Notes under the pieces: generated by a model
Seen by the model: the letters and a program-made list of their open reading frames with translations, nothing else
Told to the model about the DNA's origin: nothing
Databases searched by the model: none
Assembly: GCA_026874595.1 (NCBI GenBank)
Contig: CM049308.1
Span: 73,380,624-73,444,623 of the forward strand
Reading direction: 5' to 3'
DNA: 64,000 bases
Source: Sipunculus nudus
Lineage: Eukaryota > Annelida > Sipuncula > Golfingiida > Sipunculidae
Position numbers and translations under genes: made by a program
In this document: positions 1 through 63,116 of the stretch, piece after piece
Layout: the number at the start of each line of letters is the position of its first letter
How positions within the stretch are numbered: position 1 is the stretch's first letter

Positions 1-1884
1 CCTGCTATTCCTGCGAAATTATGGGTTGATGTACAGATGACCAAGACCCCCGTACAAAAAAGGTCAATGCAGGTGGCACCATCAATACCTGAATTTCATA
101 TATGACTAATGTGACCAACACTGGCATAAAATTTGGTGATGATAGCTCCGGCCGTTTCTGAGATTGTTAGTGTGTTGTTTTGGACAGATGACTAAGTTCA
201 ACTTCCTATAACTCGGCCAAAATTCACCGAACTTGAACCATTCGAACAAACTTGAAAAAGATGATATAAAAGATTATTTCTGTGAAATATTGAATAATTT
301 GGCTTGACAGTTTCGGAGGAGAAGATTTTTAAAGGCTTTTAGCTTTTTCTCTAAAAAATCTAAAAAAATGCAGAATTTTTCTGATGGCTTATTTTTTGCA
401 TTAAATTTCATGATGCTAGCTCCAGTTGTTTTCAAAATAGTATGGTTAATGTACAGACGACGGACACTGCCACATCATCACTTTAGCTCACAGGTTCGCT
501 AAAAATTACTACAGATGCATACTGAATGCAAAATTATAATACAGATACATCTCACTGATGGCAAAATCTTGAAGTTAGTTGAGTATGGTTACCAATTATT
601 TATAATCCATGTACAGCCGTCTTTATCCACAGAGAGCTGTATACCTGTGATTGTAAACATTGCCTGGCATGAGGAATGTCTAAAATCATTAATCTACATT
701 TTTTAAAAGCTTTTAAAAAAACATTCTTGTCAATATTTACCATAGATAAGCTGAAATCTAAATGTATATAGAGGCATGATGCAACGGATGCTGAAAAACT
801 GGTGCCAGGCTAGATGTATCTGCTTTACACAGCTAAAATATTTGGTAAAATGACTCAATTCAATCTTTATAATTCAGCCAAATTCATTCTTTGGAACCAT
901 AAAAGACAATTATAATAAGAATTATTCAGGGAATTATTCTTGTAAAATATTAAACAAACTGGCCTCAGTGGCATCAGTCAAAAATTGTTTTATAGGTTTA
1001 TAACTCATATAGGAAAATACAGCAAAATGACTAAGTTAAGCTTCCCATAACTCAGCCAAAAATCACTGAACCAAAACCATTTGAACAAACTTGAATTATC
1101 AACATCTAAGGATAATTAATGTGTGAGATTTAAGAATTTGGCCCAGTGGTTTTTGAGAAGAAGATCTTTGTAGCCACTGAGCTAAAATGGGCTGTTACAG
1201 CATATGACAACATATAGCTTCCCATAACTCAGCCAAAAGTCACTGAACTGAGACCATTTGAACAAACTTCAGAAAGCACTACCCTAGGATCATTTCTATG
1301 CGATATTAAACAATTTGGCCATATGATTTCAGAGAAGAAGTTTTTTGTAGACGTCAGTATGATACGGGCACTGATGACCCCCTACAATAAAGGCCAATGC
1401 AGGTGGCGCCACCTATACCTCAAATTCAGATATGACTCATGTGACCAACATTGGCATAAAATTTGGTGATGATAGCTCCAGCCGTTTCTGAGATTATAAT
1501 TTTAGTATGCTTTTTTGGACTGATGACTAAGTTCAATTCTTGTAACTCGGCCACAAATCACCGAACTTAGACCATTCGAACAAACTTGAGAAAGATTGTT
1601 CCAGGAATCATTTCTGTTAAATATTGGACAATTTGGCTGAACAGTTTCGGAGAAGAAGATTTTTAAAGGTTTTTTTGCTTGCTTTTTCCCTATAAAATTT
1701 AAGAAAATGCAGTTAGCCAAAAAATAAGCAAAATCTGATTGAGTTTTTTAGATGACTAATTTTTTGCATAAAATTTCGTGATGCTAACTCTTGCCGTTGT
1801 CAAGTTAGTATAGGTTAACGTACAGACGACGGACGCCGGACGACGCCACACCATCGCATAAGCTCACAGGTTTGCTAAAAATAT
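1..1884 (+). repeat. Composite dispersed repeat, copy 1
   Basis: Contains several units of about 170-180 bp sharing AACTCAGCCAAAAATCACTG and CCATTTGAACAAACTTGA (near 210, 890, 1047, 1214, 1544). Two right ends read GTACAGACGACGGAC...AGCTCACAGGTT-GCTAAAAAT (about 450-506 and 1815-1884), so two elements may be joined. The same sequence recurs at about 58300-59915 in the same orientation. No transposase ORF. Confidence 0.8.
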
Positions 1885-2726
1885 TGCCTTTGCCAAATTG
1901 AAAGTACCTTTTGGAGAAGGAAGGGTTCGGACAAGAGGTTCAGCTAACAAATAGCCTGATTGTAAGTAATTGAGAATGGATATATGTGGGATAGGTTTCT
2001 CATATTCCAAAATTGATCTGTAGAACACGCACAGTGTCACTCGTCCTACTGTAAACGGCACTGATGGGATCAAGCCCTTCGTTTCATAATATATGAATCA
2101 GGAACCTCTCCTCACGGGCATCTCTATATTACAGACACCTCTACATAGACACTCAAGGTTCATTTTCTTTTGTAATAATATGTGTTTTGTCTCACGTTAT
2201 TAACTCATTTTGGCTGAATACGAAAGTTGTTCAGCAAACCCATGCCGATACACGGGCTTAATATCTCCTGTTTACCGGTTTTGTATACGTTATTAAGGTT
2301 CTGTGTGCGAGTAAACACAGTGCACTTTGTCTGTTTACTATAACAAGACCGCGTGACCAGAAGCAAGTTCTAAGTCTAGCACACGCGACAATTATGAAAA
2401 AAGAGAAGAAACATAAAAAAACACCCAGAAAAGCTTGAAAAACATTGATTTGTGAAGTTAATTTTTACGGCCACCAGGTGGCGTGAGCGCTGTTTGTTTT
2501 TCCTCAATGATCGCGCCGGGGCAAGTTTTTTCCCCACTGGTATACAGGAGAAAACAAACGAAGAATGAAATATTGAAAGATCCCGTAATACATTAAGGTG
2601 ACTAAATTGTATTTCATGTATACCCAAAATACCTGGCTTGTAAAATGTAAATAGGTCCTTTTTTCATTTAAACTCTGTACTATACAATCGGCTCTCTCTT
2701 TCGCTCTTTCTCTATCACTCTTTCTT

Positions 2727-2770
<44 letters not shown>

Positions 2771-2890
2771 ATACATGTATACATTTATATATTTGTGTGT
2801 GTGTGTGAAAAGACTGAAAGCCTTGGGATATAAGGCTTTAATACTAGCGCTGTGTTAGAATGGCTCAGCCGGTGGATACTATTAATGTTA
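1885..2890. other. Intergenic, no gene seen; compound microsatellite
   Basis: Mostly unique AT-rich sequence. A (CT)n-(TA)n block occupies about 2720-2770 and a (TG)n run sits near 2796-2808. A palindromic CCACCAGGTGGC lies at about 2471-2482. ORFs here are short and without resemblance to known proteins. Confidence 0.6.
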
Positions 2891-4680
2891 TTAGTAATAC
2901 ATGTAATGTCTATCAGAGGTTCTTGTTTGACCAGATACAATATCCCGACATGTGCAAAGGACACAATTAGTTATTGTTACTTGCGGGGGATTCCCATGCT
3001 TATATGGCAAATTTGAAATGGAAATAAAATTTAGAAACGAGACCAATCGTTTAGAAACGAGACAAACACAGCGCTCACGCCACCTGAAACTTCCCTCCTC
3101 TCCTGAGCTATGAGCAATTTTCACCCAAAGTGAACGCACGGATAGACTACACGCAAATAAGATGACAGATGGCGCCACGTGTCTTGAGTACGAGATAGAG
3201 GTATCCAAGATGTATGGATATGCATAATTTCAGGACAATACGCAAATCAATCATGAGAAAAAGGCATAAATATATTCTACGAAAACGGAAAGTAACGTAG
3301 CGCTACCTGTCTGGTCTACAAGAAAACTCTCCAAGGTGGATTGACATAAAAATATTTCATACCAATACATTGCACAACGCCTGAGATATGAGCAATTTTC
3401 ACCCAAAGTAAACGCACGGATAGACTACACGCAAATAAGATGACAGATGGCGCCACGTGTCTTGAGTACGAGATAGAGGTATTCAAGATGTATAGATATG
3501 CATAATTTCAGGACAATACGCAAATCAATCATGAGAAAAAGGCATAAATATATTCTACGAAAACGGAAAGTAACGTAGCGCTACCTGTCTGGTCTACAAG
3601 AAAACTCTCCAAGGTGGATTGACATAAAAATATTTCATACCAATACATTGCACAACGCCTGAGATATGAGCAATTTTCACCCAAAGTAAACGCACGGATG
3701 GACGCCACGCGAAAATGACTGCAGATGGCGCCATCAGTTTTGAGTACGAGGTGGAGGTGTCCAAGACGTATGGATATACATAATTTCCGGACAATACGGC
3801 AAATCAATCATGAGAAAAGGGCATCAATATACTCTGCGAAAACGGGTAGGTAAGTAGAGCCTGGTCTACGAGAAAACCTCTAGGATGAATGGACATGCCA
3901 AATTTCATACCAATACATTGAAGCACGCCTGAGACATAAGTGATTTTCACCTAAAGCGAACGCACGGATGGATGTGCGCCACCAGTCTTGAGTACGAGAT
4001 GGGGGGGGGGGGGGGGGGGGTATCCAAGATCAATGGACATGCACAATTTCAGCCAAATACATTGAATCAATCACTAAGATGAACAGATGGCAAAAACCAT
4101 GGATGGACGCCACGTGAAAATGACTGTGACGCCAACTGTCTGGTTTACCAGAAAACTCTCCAAGATGGATGGACATGCCAAATTTCATACAAATACATTG
4201 CATCACGCCCAAGATATGAGCAATTTTTTTCACCCAAAATAAACGCACGGATGGACGCCACGCGAAAAAGACTGCAAATGGCGCCATCAGTTTTGAGTAG
4301 GAGGTGGAGGTATCCAACAATACGGCAAACCATTCCTGAGAAAAGTGCATCAATGTATTCTACGAAAACGGGATGGTAGGTGATGCCACCTGTCTGGTCT
4401 ACGAGAAAACTCCCCAAGACGAATGTACATGCCAAATTTCATATAAATACACTGAACCAATCTTGAGATATGAGTGATTTTATGCAAACTCACGCATGGA
4501 TGGAAGCCACAAAAATAAGAGTTGAGATTACGCCACCAGCCTTGAGTACGAGATGGAGAGATCCAAAATCTATGGACATGCACAATTTCAGCCCCATTCA
4601 TTGAATCACTCCTGAGATTTGGGCTATTTTCACTAAGAAACCCAGTTTCACACTGCAGGATTGCAGGTGGCGCCACCAGT
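2891..4680. repeat. 280-bp dimeric satellite array, about 6 units
   Basis: Successive units start with a sequence like GAGCAATTTTCACCCAAAGT near 3110, 3389, 3667, 3936, 4216 and 4468. Each is two diverged halves of about 140 bp, both with a GGCGCCAC-like box followed by TGTCT-G. The first two full units are almost identical; the rest are more diverged. A G20 tract sits at 4001-4020. Minus-strand ORFs of 66-108 codons are by-products of the repeat. Confidence 0.85.
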
Positions 4681-6912
4681 CTTTTTAACGCACTAGTTCA
4701 CGTGAGCGAATAATTTTGCTGGGCTTCAGAAAGCCTCTGAGGAACCTGCGTGAAAACACAGTATCCGCAAATCTCTGTTTTGGCGGATACAATAATACAT
4801 TATACTTCCTTGCGTTAACTAGTGAAACAGTGTTCAAAAGTTAGATAACCATACCACCTTAATTGTTTGTCAATTAGTGAGTTTCTGGACAGAGAACTGA
4901 ACAATTAATCTATAACCTGTAAGCATAAAACATTTCAGGACATCTTATGAGCCCACTGCTGAGAAACGGACTCTATTGTTGTAATTTTGCAGTCTCATAA
5001 TACATGAAAATGGTAAGAACAGGGAAAAAATATACGTGGTACAGATAATACTTTAACCCACTGAGAAACTAATGCTGTCCAATGTTCAACAGCATTAGAA
5101 ATTTAATGGAAACCCATGGATTAATTTTCGAGATATTAGAACCATTTCATAAAATTTTACTCTTGATAGACAAATACACTAAAACTGATAAAATTTAAGT
5201 AATGTTTAAGTAAACTGACTTAGTCTGTGTGAACTAGTCATTGTTCTTTGTCCGTTGTCCAGTCATCCGTTAGCAGGTCCTAAACCATAACCTTTAGTCC
5301 TAGTAAGCACTTGCCTAATATAAAGACGTCCTTGTGAAATCTATAGTAGGCCAAAGTGACCGGTATTCTGCGAACTACTTTGCGAAAACATGATTTTTAC
5401 CACTTTGAATAGCAAATACATCTTAGTATTCAATGCCGTTGAACAAAAATATTCACGATTGGACCTTTAAATTCAAATAATATGAACCTTATTTACACAT
5501 ACGCGACTCGTAGTAAAAATTTGCACACAATTGACCCTACAAGCTCATGACACACGTTGAATATTTCAGAAAATTCATTTTACTGATTAATAATACGGCT
5601 AGATATTTTTCTCAGTTTGTAAAACACGGTGCTCGAGAATGGCGTACATACGCTGGTTCATTCTGATGTATTAGGTTATTTTTCTTTCAACAAATGGCCC
5701 CTTTCAAAACAATAATTACAATTTATAATTTTGCGCATGAATTTATCATTTACCCATGATACGTTTTATTTACATATTATTTAAAATATTTATATTATTA
5801 TTATCACTAAATGGCAATTCGGAATTGCAGTCGCATTTTAAAATGGTTTTAATTAATAAATACATGCATATATATATATATATATCATCATTTTAAGTGA
5901 TGTAGGGGTAAATTTTTAGGTGTTTTAATAAAGATAATTATTTAATTTTTTTAAAACTCAGACTGGACTTTTAATAGGCCTGGGACCAGACTGGCCTGAA
6001 CATGCACTCAGACTCCGATAGTGTGGAATACTCTACAACAATGATTTTTATGATGACCACGATCTTATGACATAAACCGTTTTACGTCATAAAATCTAAA
6101 CTTAAAACCGTGGTGCGTATTATACATGGAGGTATAATTTTTTAACTATTTTCCTGGTGCATTGAACATCGTTTGGAAGACCGTCAAAATATCAGCCGGT
6201 GTTGAGCGGCGATAATAAAGGTACATTATTTTCTCTTTAAGTCCTGTTTAAGTTTCATTCCTAATACTGCATACATAGTTTTAGTTTCTGATACAAGCTG
6301 CTATGATAGCCCCTTAAAAATTACTGGAATTTCTTATGATTATGGAAAAAGATGGAAAATGCCCCCAACCCCCTTAGGACAATCTTGGGGTCACCTTAGA
6401 CACTCACAGTATGTGTCAAAAACGTGCATATCTTGGCCATGGCCACTGAGCAGTTCCTTGATAAAGGTGGAGTGGAACCATCATCAATTATTATATCTAT
6501 AAATTTAGCAAAAGGAATCCATGTTACCTGGGGTATTTTAAACCCCGCTGTGTCATGCAGAGCTACAGGGATAAGTCTTTGTCTTTCCTCCTTCCATCGA
6601 GCCAATAGCAGGGCACAAATCATATATGTTCAACTAGAAACCTCTTGCTTTATACCTAGACAGGTCCAGAAATGTAGACTGGCCCAGTCAATAAGCTGTT
6701 GGTGTGGCAAATGGCTTCATATCAATACCTAGGACATGCATTGCCACCTGGTGGCAAATAATTTAATTAATTCTCAAACTCAAGCTTTCCATTAATTTAA
6801 TACCAGTATATGAGCAGAAGTTCTGCATACTGTTACATCTATGTGGTATGGAATTGCTTCTTTTTATGCATTTCTGGTAAATCTACAGGAAATGTCACAC
6901 TCACAACCGAGA
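4681..6912. other. Intergenic AT-rich stretch without a recognised gene
   Basis: Contains a hairpin at 4761-4790, a CRE-like inverted repeat near 6066-6094 (TTATGACATAAA / TTTTACGTCATAA), a TA microsatellite near 5868-5885 and a palindromic GCCACCTGGTGGC at about 6745-6757. Overlapping ORFs on both strands at about 6396-6732 (75 and 102 codons) show no family features. Confidence 0.55.
4761..4790. repeat. Perfect 8-bp-stem hairpin, possible element end
   Basis: GTATCCGC and GCGGATAC form a stem around a 14-nt spacer and are followed by AAT. The ending GGATACAAT is shared with the right ends of the two elements at 51477-55842, suggesting this is the right terminus of the 2.9-4.7 kb satellite-bearing element. 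Confidence 0.5.
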
Positions 6913-6953
6913 ATACACACAAAAGAAGCGATACCATTTGTCATAGGTTTATT
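6913..6953 (-). terminator. Candidate poly(A) signal with GU-rich downstream element
   Basis: Minus strand AATAAA at 6953-6948 is followed about 20 nt later by TTCTTTTGTGTGTATT and then GTTGTGAGTGTGA, the usual arrangement of hexamer, cleavage zone and GU-rich element. It lies just before the repeat-rich 1-6900 region. Its use cannot be proven from sequence. Confidence 0.4.
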
Positions 6954-9900
6954 CACATACCTGTGGACTTTCAAACCAGATATTATGTGATCATGTGAGA
7001 TAATCGTTATGACAAACGCCATGCATAAAAAACCACAGAGACATTGCAGGGAGGATGTCTCCTCATCTGTACATCAGGCATGCTTCTGGGGGTCTCATAG
7101 GCTACAAATTACATATCTACCTAAGATCTATACATATATAGCTCAACAACAGAATATCATTTGCATAAAGTACAAAAAATGACAAATTAGTCCTTTCTGG
7201 GGGTGAATATGGGCAAGGCAGCAACCACACGTGTAAAAAAAAAATGCAACATGTTGAGCAGCATCTCCGCAGTACATGATTGGTCTATTAATCTGTCATG
7301 TGATCACTCTGACATCATGTGATCATGTCATGTGATTATCACATGTTAAAGTGATCACAAATACACAAATACAAGACCATGTATCACATCTGAACTGCCA
7401 TGCTTGAAAACCTGTGCCATTTTACAGATATATGCACATAAATACACATAAAGCACCATATCTACAGTTATCAAAATTATAAATTCCCATTAGTATTTAT
7501 TACAGTCAGAGCGAGCAATCAGTGCTTTCCCTAGAACAGGCTCCTACACAAGTACACAACACTGATTAAAATTCCACATCTATTTATGAATTCCCAAACC
7601 ACATATAGAGATCTTACATTGGGACGGTGGATGTAAATTTACTTACAGCAATAAATGTTTTTATTTTACTACCACTTTAATAGTACAACTGGCAGGACAT
7701 GTCACCCCATATTCAGGACACACACCTTAATAAGCAATATTCCCCTATTCTTCTGCACCAGATTTGTGATACCACAGGAAACCTTAATATTCAGTACAAG
7801 TACAAAAACTTTTGTGCCATATCTCGTTAGTGACAGCAAGGAAGACCTTGTTTGAATTTGGAGCAGCTTGTACATTGTGAGTCTTCAGTTCAATATGTTG
7901 GTTAATAACTTGTGCAAATAAAATCAGTTCAACTGTCAGCTGACAAATCTAAAAACACGCTTTGAGAGGTTATATAACTTACCAGGGGACCACAATACTG
8001 TACATTATCTAGTGACTATTTACATATCTATTTCACAATACATGTATTTACAATTTGAGATGAAGAACAGTTTACAGGACTGTAAACTAAATACACTCAT
8101 GTATACCCCCCCCCCCCCTCCAGTATCAGCCATTAGCAGACTTTGTGCTCAATATTTGAATGAAATAAAGCTGCATTATTGCTAATTTCAGCTGATTATA
8201 TCATAGGCATCAATTCAAGCTGAGAAAATAATATGTGTATCTGTATGGTTTATACATGATATTTTGGATATTAAGAACTATGTCTATATAATGTGCACTG
8301 CTGTGTTAAACCTTTGGTTGTAATGTTTGGGGTGTACAGTACTTTAAGCCCCCTGGGCAACAAAACAAGGGGTTAGGAACAGTGCATGTTAAAATGAGAT
8401 TCTCAGATTATTTTGTGAGGTATAAGGACATGCTAATAAGCAGATTATAGAGTTACTTATTACAGCATATCAAGACATATTCCTGAAGTCAGTAAAGTGG
8501 ATTATCAAATGAATATTCAATGACAAACTCACAATAACCACATAAAGTACTCAGGGATAACTTTGATGGTACCTGTCTCATATTAATTTAATCTCATTAA
8601 AAAAAAGTTTTTACCATTATTTTTTATTTATTTTTTTTTCTGTTCCCAATCCTGCTATTGTCCTGGCACTCAGTCTTTCACAAATCCAGTTTTGACAAAA
8701 ATTAACCATCTGAGCATCAGAAAATCTAACGAATGGTATCACAGAGCCTTGCAAGCCAAAACAGAATGATATGCAAATTTATCATCACATATTATTACAT
8801 AAAGTTCAACTGGGCATAGTGGTTGGCAGAAAAATGAAACTTTGACATGATCACAGGAATAACAGAATGTTAGGAAATCTAAAGAGACTCCAGGAGAGAA
8901 GAATACTCTGACCTCTGGATTACTGGTAAAATTGGTTGTTGATTGATAAACCAGGCAACCATCAGTACGATTTAATTCTTTACACAGTCCACCCCTGGTT
9001 TGAGCTACACGCAATCACAACCATTCCCTGCCTAGAGTTTCACCTTTTTAATATTACCTACTGATGGTAAATTACTATCATATGTACATCACACTGATGT
9101 CTTTATTACATCATCTTTCTCAGTGATTGGAGGTAGCTTAGAATTGTTAATAATTCTATCCTACAAAATATATCCCTGAATCCAGTAAAGCAATTCAGAA
9201 TTAATTTGAATTGATTTATTAAACTTGAGTTTGACCTTTCATTTTGCTACCATTACTGTTATTTCTTGTGCCTGTGAACCTTGTTCCAGCAAATGTCCTT
9301 ATATCTGTACAAGCCTGACTTCCTTAAGCGTTCATACCACAAATGCATAGTCCAAATGTCTTGACACCAAATACGCATAATTTTCACTAATATTCTTCTT
9401 CTGCTTAAATATTTAATCACTGCTAGTTAGTTATAATTTTTTAATCATAAATATTTGAATAACAATATTGATCAAGACACATCAATTATGGAAAGTTTCA
9501 AAGGATGTGGACTTTTAACCTATACATGTAGTATATATGTCCTAAATAAATGCAATGCAGTTTGTCTTACACAATGTGATATTGTGAAGCGTAGACACCA
9601 GTGATATAAGAAAAGTGATAAAACATTTATAATGAACATTACTGGAGTTAAATTTAATACAACTATGGCATAATTTAACATTATGAAACATGATAAATCA
9701 ACTAACAAAAATCATCTGGTGATAGTTGTATGTTGTTTACTATGAATCTATCTGAAATTGTTCAATGCTTCCAAGAGGCTAGGAATATCAAATTTCTATG
9801 CAAAGTTTTAATATTTCATTCAAGTTAAGATCTTGGTGTACTGCAGCCTATTTCTGACAAATGTACAAGATCATGCTTATCCCACATGGTTCGCATTTAT

Positions 9901-12900
9901 AAATGCTTTAGGGAGTCTCAAACCAAAATTAGCCAACTTATGATTACTGAAAAGAAGTAAATAAATAGATTTGCGCAGTATGTTATATGCATATATAAGT
10001 AACTGGGACTGACTCTGTTAGAAAATATATATGGCAGACATGCAGGTGGTACACAAATGAACTATGCATATGCTGTGCAGACAAAGGAAGTGCCATCTTG
10101 ACAGAAATTGATTATTAAATGAAATGAAAAACTCTTTATCATCACAAGTGACCTTTGACACATTATCATTTGCTGACTACTTAATATTCATGAATGTAAA
10201 TGCAGCAGCTGACTGTTTGTACATTAACTCTCTCTGAGCTATATCATATATATATATATATTTATATATTACATACGAGAAGTGATAATGTACCAAAAGT
10301 TAAATACATCTTAAATGTACATCAATGTATGACTAATTTTGTTTAACTGCCAATTTGTGTTAAAATGTAAAAATTTAAATAGCTTCAAAAACCATGGGAG
10401 AGCACTGGGTAACATATATAAATTTGTGGTTTAATATATCATTCATGGTTTAAAACAGACAGGATCCCAACCAGTGTGTAGACTTTCTGACTCATACTAA
10501 CATACACAGATGCATGTAAAATATGCCTTCTCACTCCCACAATTCGACATTGGTAAAACGAGCGTCATTCAATGTGTTTTATTTATTTCAAGACATGGGG
10601 TCAGTGATTTGTACTGATTATTCAAATATCCTTCCTTAATGTGACAGTCTGTATGTCTAATAAATGTTCATGTACCTGTTACCATGTTTTACCAAATGAT
10701 TCATATATCCACATCTTCCTAGGGCATATAAAATATCATGATGCACAGAAACTAATTTGATTGAAATCTTTGGGGCTCAAATATGTTATGCTGTCCACTT
10801 AGACATTAATAAACATAAATATTCCTAGCAAAACAGTTGGTGCTCATATGTATGTCCCAGATTCTCCACCAATTGTCATAAACAGACAATGCTGGCTTGT
10901 CTGTAGACCAGTTACATCATTTCAAAACTGACATAAAGGCAGTGTGTGATTAAAACAAACCATCAGGTCCCTGTGTTTGTGTGTGACGGTCTGTGTACTT
11001 GTATGTGTATGTACTGGTAATTATGCTCTATAAACTGACTATATACTAGTACCTACACAGTTCTTTAAACAAGTAACAGTACATAGTTAACATATATTGT
11101 TAGTACAGGTTTATCATCAAACACTGATACCGAATGGCTGTGTAATGTGTAACATATCAAGTAATTCTGTCTGTGCAGGTGCACAATAAACTATACATTA
11201 TTTTACTAATCACTGGCTGGTATTGACTTCATATTTGCCTTGGCAGTCCAAAGGCCGATAAGGAGGCAAAAATGAAGATAAACATTAAGGTACAATCAAT
11301 CAGTTATCCCTTTTATAAATTAAACAACCATGCATGTTATCAACCAAACAAAATTGTGTATTTTTGTGTCACATTTACTTGGACAATATGGTGATTATTA
11401 TGATGATGTACATGCAATATGCTTGGATCATCACATCATCATGCAGTTTTCATCTATGGACATTACCTGGCCATGGGATTTTCTAAAACTAAACAAACAC
11501 TTTGTATCCATATACCATCCTCGATCTTGACCTGCTCGACCCCAATGCACTCTAGTGGCCTGATACAGACATGTGTCGGATTGATATAACTTGTATTACC
11601 CAGCAGTGGTATGTACCAGGATTTTTGTGTTCTATAGCAAGGAACGAGGTAAATGTATCTGGCTGATAACATGCGTGATGGGAAACACCTCGTGAACTCG
11701 GAAAATAATGTGACTGGCTGTGATGTCTGTTGGAGCTGTCTTGGGTTTGTAGTGTTTGTGTTCTGCCTGAATGTCTCATGTAGCAGTGCTGCAGCTGTCT
11801 TTCATGCTGACTGTGAAAGTGTAATACGTTCCATAAGAAATAGATACAAATCTAAGTACACAATCCTATACCTGATAGGCCCCTAGGGTAACTCAACCAG
11901 TGGTCCTGTTTTACATAATTAGTACATCAACCAGTATTATGCAATTAGAAGCAATCAATTACTGTTAATGCATACTGGCACAAAGTATATTACATATAGG
12001 CATATTATGCAGCCATGTAAAAATATGACATACAAGCATGAGAGGACAGGACTCAGTCAGTTCTGGTACAATCTGTCAATGAAATCAACTGATTACATAT
12101 AAACATGTAAAGCATACAACAAACTGTTAGTGCCATTACCACACGTGTATTCAGAAATGGGGAAATAATGATAATCTCTGCCTGACCTTGACATGACAGT
12201 GACCTTTGACCCCACTGCTTCACTTCAGTGATTAGTTATAAAAAATCCCTTAATTCCAATTTTAATAACAGCCATTCAAAACCTTATTATTATAATTAAC
12301 ATCACATTATGATAAGTTAATCACACATTGGCAATTCCATCACTCAGCAATTCACTCTCTCATTCTTTTCTCACAGACAATATTTAACCATTAAAAATTC
12401 AGCTGTCTTTAATTCTCTTTCACAAAACTGTTCTTTGTTATTTGACTGCTGTGGAGCTACTTTAACATACATGTATGACTAAGTTATCTTTCTCACACCT
12501 TTTTATTCTATATCTGTTGTTGATGTGTAGTTGATGTTCGTGCTCTCAGCACGGTTGTTGTGTGTCACTTCCTGTCATCGTTCTTTCTCTCTTTCTTTCT
12601 CTCTCATTCACACACACACACATGAGACTGCTGTAGAAGTGGAGTCTAAGCTTGACTCGTGTACAGAACTGCTGTTTTTGGGTGACTTGTGTAAAGCTGC
12701 TGTTTGAGTGTGATTCTAAACATTAAGTTTCACCAGTGACACTCTTGAGAATAACTGTTGTCTATGCTTGATCCATGTGGAACTGCTGAATATGCATTTT
12801 ATGTGTCACTGAGACTATTCTGCAGGACTACTGTCTCTGTTACTCTTAACAAGTCTCACCAGTGAGACTTAAGTAAAAATGTTGCGTATATATTTGACTA

Positions 12901-13721
12901 CAGGAATCAGTTTCAGCTTTGAGACTCGGGTAGAATAGCTGTGTTTGAATCTAAACACAAATATCCCCTGTCAGACTATCAAACAGAACTGCTTGCTGGG
13001 TGTCTTGACAGCAGTTCAGTGAGAATAATGTAGAACTGCTGTGAATGTGCGACTCATGCAGAACTTATGTATGTATGGTTCCAATACAGAAATGCTGTTG
13101 GTGTGCCTCTCTGATTCAGTCTCACCAGTGAGACTCTCACACAGAACTGTGTTGTTCATGTGCCTCTAGGCATCATCCTCACTTAGAACTGTGTGTGTCT
13201 CCTATGTGTGACTCTAGGCATCAGTCTCACCAAAGAGATGCTCATGCAGAATTGATTTTTTTATGTGTGACTCATGTAAACCTGCTGTATATGGGGCTCT
13301 AACACTGAACTTCTGTTGATGCGACTCTAGTCATATATTTATGTGACTCTAGGCATCTGTTTATGTGACTCTAGACATCTGTCTCACCAGTGAGACTCTC
13401 ATACAGAACTGCTTTGTTTATGTGACTCAAGGCATCTGTCTCACCAGTGAGACTCTCATACAGAACTTTGTTGTGTTATGTGACTCTAGGCATCTGTCTC
13501 ACCAGTGAGACTCTCAAGTAGAAAGGTGTGTGACTCCTGTAGAACTGCTGTTTATGTGCTACTCATAAAACTGTTGTATAATATGGTTCTGATATAGAAC
13601 TGCTGTCGATTCGACCATCAATCTCACAAGTGAGACTCTCAGGCAGTACTGTTGTCCGTGTGAGACTTGGATACTAGTCCCTCCACTGTGACTCAAGCAG
13701 AGCTGCTCGGTGTGTGTGACT
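6925..13721 (-). other. Probable long 3' UTR of the MRCK gene
   Basis: Inferred. No coding exon follows the stop, and most of the 6.8 kb lacks the dispersed repeats that fill the flanks. It holds a tandem array (12700-13721), AT-rich sequence, a C13 tract (8106-8118) and paired Pumilio-type sites. Small ORFs such as the minus-strand one at 8739-9014 show no family resemblance. The true end could be nearer; several other AATAAA hexamers exist on the minus strand. Confidence 0.45.
8017..8052 (-). promoter_or_regulatory. Two Pumilio-type elements in the putative 3' UTR
   Basis: On the transcript strand TGTAAATA occurs at 8024-8017 and again at 8052-8045, 28 nt apart. UGUAAAUA is the established Pumilio/PUF recognition element. 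Chance occurrence in AT-rich DNA is possible. Confidence 0.35.

Positions 13722-63116
<49,395 letters not shown>

Noticed and set aside
3529-4676. Series of minus-strand ORFs with similar peptides
   Set aside because: The similarity comes from the 280-bp satellite; frames are not consistent between units, so no protein selection is evident.
1-6900. A second gene downstream of MRCK
   Set aside because: ORFs are short and mostly in repeats; no splice-compatible series with family resemblance was found on either strand.
8739-9014. 91-codon minus-strand ORF in the 3' region
   Set aside because: No domain, and it lies in the inferred 3' UTR with no splice or start context.
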